This document shows, piece after piece, positions 1 to 7,779 of a stretch of DNA of 64,000 nt. The notes beneath the pieces are model-generated. The model did no database searches. It was not told the origin of the DNA and saw only the letters and a list, made by a program, of their open reading frames with translations. Position 1 is the first letter of the stretch; the number at the start of each line of letters is the position of its first letter. The DNA is from Catellatospora paridis (GTDB lineage: Bacteria > Actinomycetota > Actinomycetes > Mycobacteriales > Micromonosporaceae). The stretch is from NCBI RefSeq assembly GCF_009720365.1, contig NZ_ML769319.1, positions 23,742-87,741 of the forward strand. Reading direction: 5' to 3'. A program made the translations under genes and the position numbers.

Positions 1-1
1 C

Positions 2-478
2 TTCGACGAGTGCTACCGGGCGACCTCCCACCGCCTGCTCGGTTACGCGTACGCGCTCACCGGGAACTGGGCGCAAGCCCAGGACCTGGTCCAGGAGACG
101 TACATGCGGGCCTGGCGGCAATGGGGGCGGCTGTCCGAGTATGACGACGTCGAGTCCTGGCTGCGGCTGGTCGTATCGCGCCTGGCCACCGACGTGTGGC
201 GGCGTCTACAACGCTGGCGTGCAGCGATGCGCCTGCTGGGCACGGGCGGTGACGCCGCACCCGCCGACGAGTCCGCGGTGCTGCTGCAGCAGGCGCTGCG
301 CGGCCTGCCCAGGGTCCAGCGCCAGGCGCTGGCCATGCACTACCTGTTCGACATGCCCGTGGCCCAGATCGCCCTCGACGCGGGGGTGCCGGTGGGCACG
401 GTGAAGAGCTGGCTCTCTCGTGGACGTGCCGGCCTGGCGGCCGCGCTGCAGGCGAAGGACGGTGACCGTGATGAGTGA
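2..478 (+). CDS. SigE-family RNA polymerase sigma factor (5' end outside window)
   Basis: The reading frame is open from base 2, so the N-terminus is missing. The visible 158 residues hold sigma region 2 (FDECYRATSHRLLGYAYALTG, then DLVQETYMRAW near residues 30-40) and region 4 with its helix-turn-helix (PVAQIALDAGVPVGTVKSWLSRG near the C-terminus). The size and the VGTVKSWLSRGRA signature fit the short SigE-family group-4 sigmas of actinomycetes, which direct RNA polymerase to small envelope or stress regulons. Its stop overlaps the next gene (ATGAGTGA), so the two are probably translationally coupled. The regulon is unknown. Confidence 0.9.
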   Translation, partial: FDECYRATSHRLLGYAYALTGNWAQAQDLVQETYMRAWRQWGRLSEYDDVESWLRLVVSRLATDVWRRLQRWRAAMRLLGTGGDAAPADESAVLLQQALRGLPRVQRQALAMHYLFDMPVAQIALDAGVPVGTVKSWLSRGRAGLAAALQAKDGDRDE

Positions 479-1355
479 GATCGAGAATGCGTTCGCCCGG
501 GTGGTGGTCGAGGCCGAGCGCCAGGGGCTGCCGTTGGCGGCGCAGCTGCGCGACCGCAGCGACCGGCGGGCCCGGCGGCGGGCCGCGGTGGGCACGCTGG
601 CCGTCGCCGCGGTGCTCGCGGCGAGTGCCACCGTGCTGCTGCCGCTGCTGGGGCGCGAGGCACCGGACCAGGTCGCCTTCCCGTCCGGTACGGCGGTGCA
701 GACGTCGGCACCACAGCCGTCCACGTCGGCACCGTCCTCGGCACCGCCGCCGACCGCGGGATGCCCCGGCGGGAAGTTCACCAAGACGATCCCCGCCAAG
801 GTGCTGGTCTCCGGCACCAACCGCGACGTCCCGGACATCCCGCTGGAATACCACTGCGGGAAGCCCGCGACCGGCGATGCCAAGAAGGCGCTGCCCAAGG
901 TGTGCCCGGACCAGTCCGACGCCGGTGACACCTCGATCCTCGGCCGTCGCGGGATCCTCGCCTACCTCAAGCCCGTGCAGGAGGGCTACACCCCGAACAC
1001 CTACTTCCACACGGTCACCGAGTACACGGCTCCCGAGGCGGCGGCCGCCTACCTGGCGGGGCTGCGCGCCGCCGTGGCGGCCTGCGGCGAGTACCGGGTC
1101 GGCAGCCTCCGGTACGACTACGCCGTCACCGACGGGCCGGCACTGGGCGACGAGTCCCTCACCCTGGCCATGTCGGTCAAGGTCGACCCACCCGCGGAGG
1201 GCACGCCGGAGCTGGCCACGTTCCGGATCTCGGTGGTACGGGTCGGCGCATACGTCTCCGTGGTGACCGACCACGGCTGGGAGGGGGACCCCACGCCGGA
1301 CGCCGAGCTGGACCCGGTGCCGACGCAGGCTGCGGCGAGGCTGTCCACGCTCTGA
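471..1355 (+). CDS. Membrane-anchored partner protein of the upstream sigma factor
   Basis: 294 residues. ATG 471 is chosen because it overlaps the sigma stop; GTG codons at 462 and 468 are alternatives. A short cytoplasmic N-terminus rich in Arg (RSDRRARRRAA) precedes one membrane helix (about residues 43-63), then a Ser/Pro/Thr linker and an extracytoplasmic domain. Position and topology are those of an anti-sigma or signalling partner, but no zinc-binding HxxxCxxC motif is visible, so that role is inferred from context. The C-terminal 110 residues (AYLAGLRAAVAACGEY, RYDYAV, LGDESLTLAM, DHGWEGDPT) are clearly homologous to the lipoprotein encoded at 1546-2349. Confidence 0.75.
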   Translation: MSEIENAFARVVVEAERQGLPLAAQLRDRSDRRARRRAAVGTLAVAAVLAASATVLLPLLGREAPDQVAFPSGTAVQTSAPQPSTSAPSSAPPPTAGCPGGKFTKTIPAKVLVSGTNRDVPDIPLEYHCGKPATGDAKKALPKVCPDQSDAGDTSILGRRGILAYLKPVQEGYTPNTYFHTVTEYTAPEAAAAYLAGLRAAVAACGEYRVGSLRYDYAVTDGPALGDESLTLAMSVKVDPPAEGTPELATFRISVVRVGAYVSVVTDHGWEGDPTPDAELDPVPTQAAARLSTL

Positions 1356-1356
1356 A

Positions 1357-1405
1357 CCCATCGGGATCCGGGCGACGCGGGCTCCGTCGCCCGGATCCCG
1401 ATGGG
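1357..1405. terminator. Perfect 20-bp inverted repeat, terminator-like
   Basis: Arms 1357-1376 and 1386-1405 are perfectly complementary with a 9-nt loop and lie directly after the stop of the membrane-protein gene. No T-tract follows, as is common in high-GC actinomycetes. Confidence 0.65.
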
Positions 1406-1545
1406 CGGGGCGCTGTCCGGCTGCCGACAGGGCGCAACCGGACCCCTACACATCGAGTGTCTTCAGTTACCGGGCCGTCACGGGGCGGTCCGGTCAACCG
1501 ACGGGGACCTCGGTCGTGCCGCGGTCGCCGGTGGAAGGAGCGCTC

Positions 1546-2349
1546 ATGACCGCACCGAACCTCACCCGGCGCGGGACTGCCGCGCTGGCGCTGGTGGCGG
1601 CGCTGGCCGCGGCGTCCGCCGGCGGCTGCGACCGGCCGGGGCCCCCTTCGGCGTCCGCACCGGCGAGCGTAACGCCGACGGCGTCCGCGTCGCCGAGCAG
1701 CGCGCCCTCCCCGCAGCCGTCACCCGAGCCGACGCCGGACGACCGCTGCCTGGACACGTATCCGGGCGCCATCGCCGACGCGGCGTTCCTGCCGGGCACG
1801 TTCGGCGAGGAGAAGGCCGACCTCTGCTACCACGTCCGGCCTGCCCGGCCCGGCGAGGAGGAATGGCCGGAGGAGGATCATCTGCCGCGGGTCTGCGCGA
1901 CCGGCACACTGCCCAGCGAGGCGCTGGTCGCCGACCGGCGCGGCGGCCGCAGGCTGTGGAACAGCAGCAGCACCCCGGGTGAGTACTCGACCGAGGTGTA
2001 CGACCACACGGTCACCCGCTATTCGGGCAACGGAGCCCGGGCCTACCTGGCCGACCTGCGTGCGGCGGTGAACCGCTGCGGGGCGTACTCCCGCGACGGC
2101 GCCCGCTACGACTACTCCCTGGTCACCGCCCCGAAACTGGGTGACGAGTCGCTGCGGCTGGCCCTGCACCGGCGCTTCCTGCAACCGCAGGAGGCCTCGC
2201 CACGCGAGGCGCGATACCTGATCGCGGTGATCCGCCGCGGCGACCACGTCGCAGTCGTATTCGACCACGGCTGGGAAGGCACCCCCACCCGAGACCCCGC
2301 CATCACCGACGTCTTCACCCAGGCCGCCCGCCTCCTCCCCACCCCCTGA
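1546..2349 (+). CDS. Secreted lipoprotein, paralogue of the sigma-partner protein
   Basis: 267 residues. ATG 1546 has a strong GGAAGGAG site 5 nt upstream. The N-terminus (TRRGTAALALVAALAAASAGGC) is a signal peptide with a weak lipobox, Cys28 being the likely lipidated residue. A Pro/Ser linker follows, then a domain matching the neighbouring membrane protein: AYLADLRAAVNRCGAY, RYDYSLV, KLGDESLRLAL, FDHGWEGTPT. The sigma cluster therefore encodes one membrane-tethered and one lipid-tethered copy of the same domain. Function unknown; a ligand-binding or sensing role is inference. Confidence 0.7.
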   Translation: MTAPNLTRRGTAALALVAALAAASAGGCDRPGPPSASAPASVTPTASASPSSAPSPQPSPEPTPDDRCLDTYPGAIADAAFLPGTFGEEKADLCYHVRPARPGEEEWPEEDHLPRVCATGTLPSEALVADRRGGRRLWNSSSTPGEYSTEVYDHTVTRYSGNGARAYLADLRAAVNRCGAYSRDGARYDYSLVTAPKLGDESLRLALHRRFLQPQEASPREARYLIAVIRRGDHVAVVFDHGWEGTPTRDPAITDVFTQAARLLPTP

Positions 2350-2371
2350 CCCGACCCGCGCGCGTGCCGCC

Positions 2372-2432
2372 GCAACTCTTGAAGAGTCGCGCCCACCCGG
2401 CCATCCGGAAGGCGCGACTCTTCAAGAGTTGC
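2372..2432. terminator. Long inverted repeat with ACTCTT(G/C)AAGAGT arms
   Basis: Arms 2372-2393 and 2411-2432 pair perfectly over 22 bp around a 17-nt loop. Each arm is itself nearly palindromic. It separates the convergent lipoprotein and acyl-CoA dehydrogenase genes, so a bidirectional terminator is likely. The same core recurs at 5232-5292. Confidence 0.6.
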
Positions 2433-2448
2433 AGCAAGGAAGTCGGGG

Positions 2449-3594
2449 TCAGCGCAGGCCGAGGTCGCGGGCGATGACCATGCGCTGGATCTCGGAGGTG
2501 CCCTCGCCGATCTCCAGGATCTTGCTGTCGCGCCACATGCGGGCCACCGGGAACTCGTTCATGAAGCCGTAGCCGCCGTGGATCTGCGTGGCGTCCCGGG
2601 CGTTGTCCACCGCGACCGTGCTGGCGTGCAGCTTGGCGATGGCCGCCTGGCGCTTGAACTCCTCGCCCGCGACCAGCCGCTGGGCCGCGTCACGCCAGGC
2701 CAGCCGCGCGGTGTGGGCGCGCGTCTCCATGTCCGCGATCATGAACTGGATGGCCTGGTACGACCCGATGGTGTGCCCGAACGCCTCACGCTGCGAGGCG
2801 TACTTGAGCGACTCGTCGACGCAGCCCTGGGCCAGGCCCGTGGACAGCGCGGCGATGGCGATCCGGCCCTCGTCGAGGATCTGCAGGAACTGCGCGAAGC
2901 CGCGGCCCCGCTCACCGAGCAGGTTCTCCACCGGCACCCGGCAGTCGACGAAGGTCAGCTCGTGGGTGTCCGAGCTGCACCAGCCCACCTTGGAGTAGCC
3001 GGGCGCGACCGTGAAGCCGGGCGTGCCCGACGGCACGATGATCGAGGAGATCTCGTTCTCGCCGGTCCGCGCGGTGACCGTGACCAGGCTGGTCATCGTG
3101 GTGCCGGAGTTGGTGATGAAGGCCTTGCTGCCGTTGATGATCCACTCGGTGCCGTCCTCGGACAGCCGCGCCGTGGTACGCGTGCCGCCCGCGTCGGAGC
3201 CCGCGCCCGGTTCGGTGAGGCCGAACCCGGCCAGCGCCTCACCCTTGATCAGGGCGGGCAGCCAGCGCTGCTTCTGCTCCTCGGAGCCGAACCGGTAGAT
3301 CGGCATCGCGCCGAGCGAGATCGCCGCCTCCAGCGTGATGGACAGCGACGAGTCGACCCGGGCCAGCTCCTCCAGCACGATGCACAGGGCGAGGTAGTCG
3401 CCGTCCATGCCGCCGAACTCGCTGGGGAAGGGCAGCCCGAACAGGCCCATCTCGCCCATCTGGCGGACCAGGTCGTACGGGAACTCGTGCCGCTCGTACA
3501 GGTCGCCGATCACCGGCGCCACCTTGTCCTGGGCAAAGCGGCGTACGGTGTCGCGCAGCTCGCGGTGCTCCTCGGACAGCCCGAAGTCGGTCAT
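2449..3594 (-). CDS. Acyl-CoA dehydrogenase (isovaleryl-CoA dehydrogenase type)
   Basis: 381 residues, the normal length of the FAD-dependent acyl-CoA dehydrogenase family. Visible are the N-terminal helical domain (FGLSEEHRELRDTVRRFAQ), the substrate/FAD motif GFGLTEPGAGSDAGG and the C-terminal motif QIHGGYGFMNEFPVARMWRD followed by KILEIGEGTSEIQRMVIAR. It oxidises an acyl-CoA to the enoyl-CoA. Isovaleryl-CoA or a short-chain substrate is inferred from the carboxyltransferase gene 11 nt upstream and the nearby HMG-CoA lyase and biotin carboxylase genes. Co-transcription with the upstream gene is very likely. Confidence 0.9.
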   Translation of the reverse strand: MTDFGLSEEHRELRDTVRRFAQDKVAPVIGDLYERHEFPYDLVRQMGEMGLFGLPFPSEFGGMDGDYLALCIVLEELARVDSSLSITLEAAISLGAMPIYRFGSEEQKQRWLPALIKGEALAGFGLTEPGAGSDAGGTRTTARLSEDGTEWIINGSKAFITNSGTTMTSLVTVTARTGENEISSIIVPSGTPGFTVAPGYSKVGWCSSDTHELTFVDCRVPVENLLGERGRGFAQFLQILDEGRIAIAALSTGLAQGCVDESLKYASQREAFGHTIGSYQAIQFMIADMETRAHTARLAWRDAAQRLVAGEEFKRQAAIAKLHASTVAVDNARDATQIHGGYGFMNEFPVARMWRDSKILEIGEGTSEIQRMVIARDLGLR

Positions 3595-3605
3595 CACGGC
3601 CTCTC

Positions 3606-5126
3606 TTAAACCGGAGTCACGCCGTGTCGGCGGCGTGAGAAGTGACGGTCCTTGCCGTGTGCGGCGCGGTACCGCTGGATGAGCTCGTCGCGGAGCCGAT
3701 CGGGCTCCACGATCGTGTCGATTACCAGCTCGCTGGCGAGCCGGACCAGGTCGATGTCGGTCTCGTACTCGGCGCGCTTGGCGGCGATGAACGCCTCCCG
3801 CTCCGCCTCGTCCTCGATCGCAGCGATCTTGTTGGCGTAGACGGCGTTCACCGCGGCCTCGGCGCCCATGACCGCGATCTTCGCGGTGGGCAGCGCGATG
3901 GTGGCCTCGGGCATGAAGCCGGGTCCGGCCATGGCGTAGAGGCCGGCGCCGTACGCCTTGCGCACCACCACGCAGATCTTCGGCACGGTGGCCTCGCTGA
4001 TCGCGGTGACCATCTTCGCGCCGTGGCGGATGATGCCCTGCCGCTCGACCACGCTGCCGACCATGAAGCCCGGCACGTCGCACAGGAACAGCAGCGGCAC
4101 GTTGAACGCGTCGCACAGCTGCACGAACCGGCTCGCCTTGTCGGCCGAGTCGACGAAGAGGACCCCACCCTTGTGCAACGAGTTGTTGGCCACCACGCCT
4201 ACGACCTGGCCGTCGAGCCGGCCGAAGCCGACCGTCAGCTCCTTGGCCCAGCGCGCCTGGATCTCGAAGAACTCGCCGCCGTCGAGCAGGCCCTTGACCA
4301 GCTTGCGCATGTCGAACGCCCGGCGCTCGCTCTCCGGCACGATCGCGGCCAGGTCCGTCTCCGGTGCTGGCATCGGCTCCAGCGCAGGCGGCTGCTCCGT
4401 CCAGTTCGAGGGCAGGAAGGACAGGTAGCGCCGGACCACGCCGAGCGCCTCGTCCTCGTCCTTGCACAGGAAGTGGCCGACGCCGGACTGCTCGGTGTGC
4501 ACCTTCGCGCCGCCCATCGCCTCCAGCGTGGTCTTCTCGCCGGTGACCATCTCGACCATGCGGTCGGAGCCCAGGTACATCGAGGCGTTGCCGTCGACCA
4601 TGGCGACCACGTCGCAGAAGGCGGGGATGTACGCGCCGCCCGCGGCGCTGGGCCCGAACAGGGCGCACACCTGCGGGATGCTGCCCGAGGACTTCACCTG
4701 CTGGTAGAAGATGTTGCCCGCGCCCCGGCGGCCGGGGAACAGGTCGACCTGGTCGGTGATCCGCGCACCGGCCGAGTCGACCAGGTAGACCATGGGCACG
4801 CCCTGGCCGTACGCCCGCTCGATGATCCTGATGATCTTCTCGACGGTGCGCGCGCCCCAGCTGCCGGCCTTGACCGTGGAGTCGTTCGCCATCAGGCACA
4901 CCGGGCGGCCGTCGATGGTGGCCTGGCCCGTGATCACGCCGTCGGCGGGCAGCCCGTGCGCCAGCGCGTTGGCGAACATCCCGTCCTCGACGAAGGAGCC
5001 CTTGTCCACCAGCCGAGCGATGCGCTCCCGGGCGAACAGCTTGCCCTTCGCCTCGTTGGCCTGGTGGTACTTGGGCGACCCGCCGGCCCCGATGCGCTCC
5101 CTCAGCTCATCCAGCCCCTCGTGCAT
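3606..5126 (-). CDS. Acyl-CoA carboxylase beta (carboxyltransferase) subunit, methylcrotonyl-CoA type
   Basis: 506 residues. It transfers CO2 from carboxybiotin to an acyl-CoA. Both crotonase-like halves are present: the N-terminal oxyanion loop (FGPSAAGGAYIPAFCD) and the C-terminal carboxybiotin loop (KAYGAGLYAMAGPGF). YLVDSAGARITDQVDLFPGRRGAGNIFYNQ-like sequence (here IFYQQ) resembles methylcrotonyl-CoA carboxylase beta subunits rather than propionyl/acetyl ones. It is preceded by GGAGGAGAGG and by a 16-bp palindrome at 5156-5171. Start of the two-gene unit with the acyl-CoA dehydrogenase. It needs a biotin carboxylase (candidate at 11071-12408) and a carrier protein not seen here. Confidence 0.88.
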   Translation of the reverse strand: MHEGLDELRERIGAGGSPKYHQANEAKGKLFARERIARLVDKGSFVEDGMFANALAHGLPADGVITGQATIDGRPVCLMANDSTVKAGSWGARTVEKIIRIIERAYGQGVPMVYLVDSAGARITDQVDLFPGRRGAGNIFYQQVKSSGSIPQVCALFGPSAAGGAYIPAFCDVVAMVDGNASMYLGSDRMVEMVTGEKTTLEAMGGAKVHTEQSGVGHFLCKDEDEALGVVRRYLSFLPSNWTEQPPALEPMPAPETDLAAIVPESERRAFDMRKLVKGLLDGGEFFEIQARWAKELTVGFGRLDGQVVGVVANNSLHKGGVLFVDSADKASRFVQLCDAFNVPLLFLCDVPGFMVGSVVERQGIIRHGAKMVTAISEATVPKICVVVRKAYGAGLYAMAGPGFMPEATIALPTAKIAVMGAEAAVNAVYANKIAAIEDEAEREAFIAAKRAEYETDIDLVRLASELVIDTIVEPDRLRDELIQRYRAAHGKDRHFSRRRHGVTPV

Positions 5127-5155
5127 GTCGCACCCTCTCCTCCCACCGGCTCAAC

Positions 5156-5171
5156 CTGAACGATAGTTAAG
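5156..5171. promoter_or_regulatory. Putative TetR operator upstream of the carboxyltransferase unit
   Basis: CTGAACGATAGTTAAG matches the shared palindrome CTNAACGNNCGTTNAG at 11 of 12 fixed positions and lies 30 nt upstream of the start codon. Confidence 0.6.
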
Positions 5172-5231
5172 TTACCACCAGGTGAGACACCCCGCCTCCC
5201 CCGCCAGGTGCGACCCCGCCCCACCCCCGGC

Positions 5232-5292
5232 GCAACTCTTGGGGACTTGCGGCCTCAGGCCGCCCCTGATGCCGCGACTCTTCAAGAGTTGC
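5232..5292. repeat. Second copy of the CAACTCTT...AAGAGTTGC element
   Basis: GCAACTCTTG (5232-5241) pairs with CAAGAGTTGC near 5283-5292, and CGCGACTCTTCAAGAGTTGC is the same as the right arm of the element at 2372-2432. The left arm is degenerate here. Confidence 0.5.
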
Positions 5293-5333
5293 GGCAGGTG
5301 GGGGGTGGGGTGGGCAGGGCGTGGGGGTATGGG

Positions 5334-5365
5334 AAAGGGCCGGCGCGCGTCCGCGCCGGCCCTTT
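5334..5365. terminator. Terminator hairpin after the chaplin-domain gene
   Basis: 14-bp perfect stem (5334-5347 with 5352-5365), loop CGTC, placed 17 nt beyond the stop of the minus-strand gene. Confidence 0.75.
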
Positions 5366-5381
5366 CGGTGGGGAGGATTGT

Positions 5382-6278
5382 TCAGCAGAAGTTCGCGGTG
5401 GAGCCGCCGACGCTGGAGGCGTTGGCGTTGCCCAGCAGCGCACCCACGGCCACGCCGGAGACGTCGATCGGCGCCTGGACCGGCACGAACACCTGGTTGC
5501 CGCTCAGGATCCCCGAGTTGCCGAAGGTGTTCCAGTTGAGGTCGCAGGTGCTCGGCGCGGCGTGCTGCCACTTCTTGCGCTGGTTCAGCCGCTGCTGCAT
5601 CTGCTGCTGCTTGGCGCCGATGCCGACGCTGGCGCTGGTGTTGCCGACCGCGCCGGTCAGGCCACTGGTCAGCCCGTTGATCGGCAGCAGGCCGGTGATG
5701 ACGTCGAGCGGGGAGCTCTCGGCCACGGTGCTCTCGATCGGGGCCGCCGTGGACACGACGTCCTTCTTCTTGTTCTTGCCCTTGTGCTGGTGCCAGCTCG
5801 GCTCGCCGTAGGGCTGCGGGTACGGGTCCTCGTCGACGTCGCCGGGCTCCGCGCCGGGCAGGTTGGCCTCGGAGCCGCCCACGCACCACGCGTTGGCGTT
5901 GCCGAGCACCCCGACGCCCACGCCGCAGGCGTCGATCGGGACCTGGATCGGGGCCAGCACCTGGTTGCCGCTCAGGATGCCCGAGTTGCCGAAGGTGCTC
6001 CAGTCGGTGGCGAGAGCGTCCTCGCCGTAGTTGGCCTCGCTGCCGCCGGTGCAGCTGGCGTTGGCGTTGCCCAGGATGCCGATGGCGATCCCGCAGATGT
6101 TGATCGGGGCCTGCACCGGCAGCTTGATCTGGTTGCCGCTGCCGATACCGCTGTTGAAGGAGGTGTTCCAGTTGTCAGCCGCGTGCGCGCCCGTACCGCC
6201 GACGAGCAGCACGCCGGCGGACAGGACGCCGACCTTCACGGACGTCTTGGTCCACGTGCCCAGCGAAGTCGCAGTCAT
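5382..6278 (-). CDS. Secreted protein with three chaplin domains
   Basis: 298 residues. ATG 6278 is preceded by GAAAGG and starts a typical signal peptide (VKVGVLSAGVLLVGGTGAHA, residues about 11-30). Three chaplin repeats follow, each with the SG.L.GN...P...P.. pattern: about residues 32-77, 90-135 and 249-298. Chaplins are hydrophobic amyloid-forming surface proteins of actinomycetes. Repeats 1 and 2 keep the paired cysteines (ICGIAIG...NASC; ACGVGVG...NAWC). In repeat 3 both are replaced (DVSGVAVG...NASS), though a single Cys ends the protein. Repeats 2 and 3 are joined by a charged, Lys/Gln-rich linker. No sortase LPxTG signal is present, so it is probably released or assembled at the surface. 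Confidence 0.85.
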   Translation of the reverse strand: MTATSLGTWTKTSVKVGVLSAGVLLVGGTGAHAADNWNTSFNSGIGSGNQIKLPVQAPINICGIAIGILGNANASCTGGSEANYGEDALATDWSTFGNSGILSGNQVLAPIQVPIDACGVGVGVLGNANAWCVGGSEANLPGAEPGDVDEDPYPQPYGEPSWHQHKGKNKKKDVVSTAAPIESTVAESSPLDVITGLLPINGLTSGLTGAVGNTSASVGIGAKQQQMQQRLNQRKKWQHAAPSTCDLNWNTFGNSGILSGNQVFVPVQAPIDVSGVAVGALLGNANASSVGGSTANFC

Positions 6279-6601
6279 GTGAATCGCAGTGCCTTTCGAT
6301 CTGGAATTGCCACGGGGAGATGCAGTGTCTTGCCATGTCACGGCCACTTTGCGGAGCGTCCTGTGTGCACGATGAGCGCGCCGGAGCGCGGTTGCTCCGA
6401 CTGTCGACGTGCGCCCGTAGTCACCTGATTCGGCTCGTACAAATAGGGCATTTATGACATCGCAAGGGTCAACGAGCCTGCCATTCCTCGGACACGGATC
6501 ACCGAACCGATCACCCGTGGCGGCAAATGCCATTCCTTGCACGAATTACGGCTTATGTCCGAATTGCTCTAGATTGAAAAGGCAAGAACGGTCAAATAGC
6601 C
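6279..6601. other. Gene-free stretch, chaplin gene upstream region
   Basis: About 320 nt with less GC than its surroundings (for example 6430-6600). It must contain the promoter of the minus-strand chaplin gene. I see no gene and no clear -35/-10 pair that I would defend. Confidence 0.5.
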
Positions 6602-6632
6602 GACAGGGAGTGACCACTGGTCACTCCCTGTC
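6602..6632. terminator. 31-bp palindrome after the HMG-CoA lyase gene
   Basis: Arms 6602-6616 and 6618-6632 are perfectly complementary around a single central base. It lies 55 nt past the stop of the minus-strand lyase gene. A terminator is likely; a protein-binding palindrome is possible. Confidence 0.5.
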
Positions 6633-6686
6633 AATGTTGCTGCCACCTGGATTCAGCAGGCCGTGGTGGCCCCGGTGTCCGCCAGG

Positions 6687-7601
6687 TCAGCTCACGGTGC
6701 GGCTGCGCGGGCCGGCCCGCAGCACGCCGGAGGGCAGCTCGCGGCCCACGATCTGCTCGGCCAGCCGGGCCGCGTCGATCAGCTTCTCCAGGTCGATCCC
6801 GGTGTCGATGCCCATGTCGTGCAGCATGTGCACGACCTCCTCGGTGGCGACGTTGCCCGACGCGCCCGGCGCGTAGGGGCACCCGCCCAGGCCGCCGACG
6901 CTGGCGTCGTACTCGGTGATGCCGAACTCCAGCGCGGTGAGGATGTTGGCCAGGCCGGTGCCGCGGGTGTTGTGGAAGTGCAGCAGCATCGGCACGTCGG
7001 GGTGCCGCTCGCGCACGATCGACAGCAGCTCGCGTACCCGGCGCGGGGTGCCCATGCCGGTGGTGTCGCCGAACGCCACCCGGTCCGCGCCGTCGGCCAC
7101 CACCCGGTCCACGATCGCGGCCACCCGCTTGGGGTCCACGTCCCCCTCGTATGGGCAGCCGAAGCTCGTCGCGATGATCACCTCGGCGGTGGACCCGCCA
7201 TCGTGCAGTGCCGGAATGAGCTGGGCGATCTCGTCCAGCGACTCCTCGGTGGCGCGGTTGATGTTGCGCCGGTTGTGCGTGTCGGAGGCCGACACCACCA
7301 CCTCGACCTCGGTGAACCCGCCGGCCAGGGCCCGCTGGGCGCCGCGCAGGTTGGGCACGAGGGCGCTGTAGCGCACCTGCGGGTTCCGGGCGACGGCGCT
7401 CCACACCTCGTCGGCGTCGGCCATCTGCGGAATGGCCTTGGGGTGCACGTACGAGACGGCTTCGACGCGCCCGACGCCGGTGGCGCTCAGCGCGTCGATC
7501 AGCCTGACCTTGTCGGCGGTGGGCACGGGGTCCTCGTTCTGCAGCCCGTCACGCGGACCCACCTCACGAATCGACACCCGGTCCGGCAGCACAGCACCCA
7601 T
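6687..7601 (-). CDS. Hydroxymethylglutaryl-CoA lyase
   Basis: 304 residues, normal length. It cleaves HMG-CoA to acetyl-CoA and acetoacetate, the last step of leucine degradation. The DRE-TIM metallolyase features are all visible: EVGPRDGLQNE at residues 13-23, the metal-site HFHNTRG, and the catalytic-cysteine signature GGLGGCPYAPGASGNVATE near residue 245. It stands alone between a chaplin gene and a divergent subtilase gene, but shares the palindromic operator seen in front of the carboxylase genes (7610-7625), so it probably belongs to the same regulon. Confidence 0.93.
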   Translation of the reverse strand: MGAVLPDRVSIREVGPRDGLQNEDPVPTADKVRLIDALSATGVGRVEAVSYVHPKAIPQMADADEVWSAVARNPQVRYSALVPNLRGAQRALAGGFTEVEVVVSASDTHNRRNINRATEESLDEIAQLIPALHDGGSTAEVIIATSFGCPYEGDVDPKRVAAIVDRVVADGADRVAFGDTTGMGTPRRVRELLSIVRERHPDVPMLLHFHNTRGTGLANILTALEFGITEYDASVGGLGGCPYAPGASGNVATEEVVHMLHDMGIDTGIDLEKLIDAARLAEQIVGRELPSGVLRAGPRSRTVS

Positions 7602-7609
7602 GCCGCCAC

Positions 7610-7625
7610 CTTAACCCTCGTTAAC
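7610..7625. promoter_or_regulatory. Putative TetR operator upstream of HMG-CoA lyase
   Basis: CTTAACCCTCGTTAAC matches CTNAACGNNCGTTNAG at 10 of 12 fixed positions. It starts only 9 nt before the start codon, so binding would block the 5' end of the transcript or the core promoter. Confidence 0.45.
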
Positions 7626-7779
7626 CTCACCTGCCCACCCCTCCCCTGACCTCACTGTTCGCCGATCCTTCACAAGGATTTGAGGTATTCATTCATGTCG
7701 CTGCACAACGCGTCGGCCGTTCGGGGCGTCTCTACGAACGACAGTCCAAGGCGGACTGATCGAACGGACGGGGAGGAAC

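Noticed and set aside
1434..1462. GCAACC...TGTCTT as a copy of the SigE-family promoter before the 1546 lipoprotein
   Set aside because: The spacing is 18 nt instead of 16 and the -10 does not match well. Suggestive by analogy with module B but not supported enough to list.
2449..4899. Apparent 816-residue minus-strand fusion ending in acyl-CoA dehydrogenase
   Set aside because: The upstream part is an Arg/Gly-rich shadow of the carboxyltransferase gene in another frame. Dehydrogenase homology starts exactly at ATG 3594.
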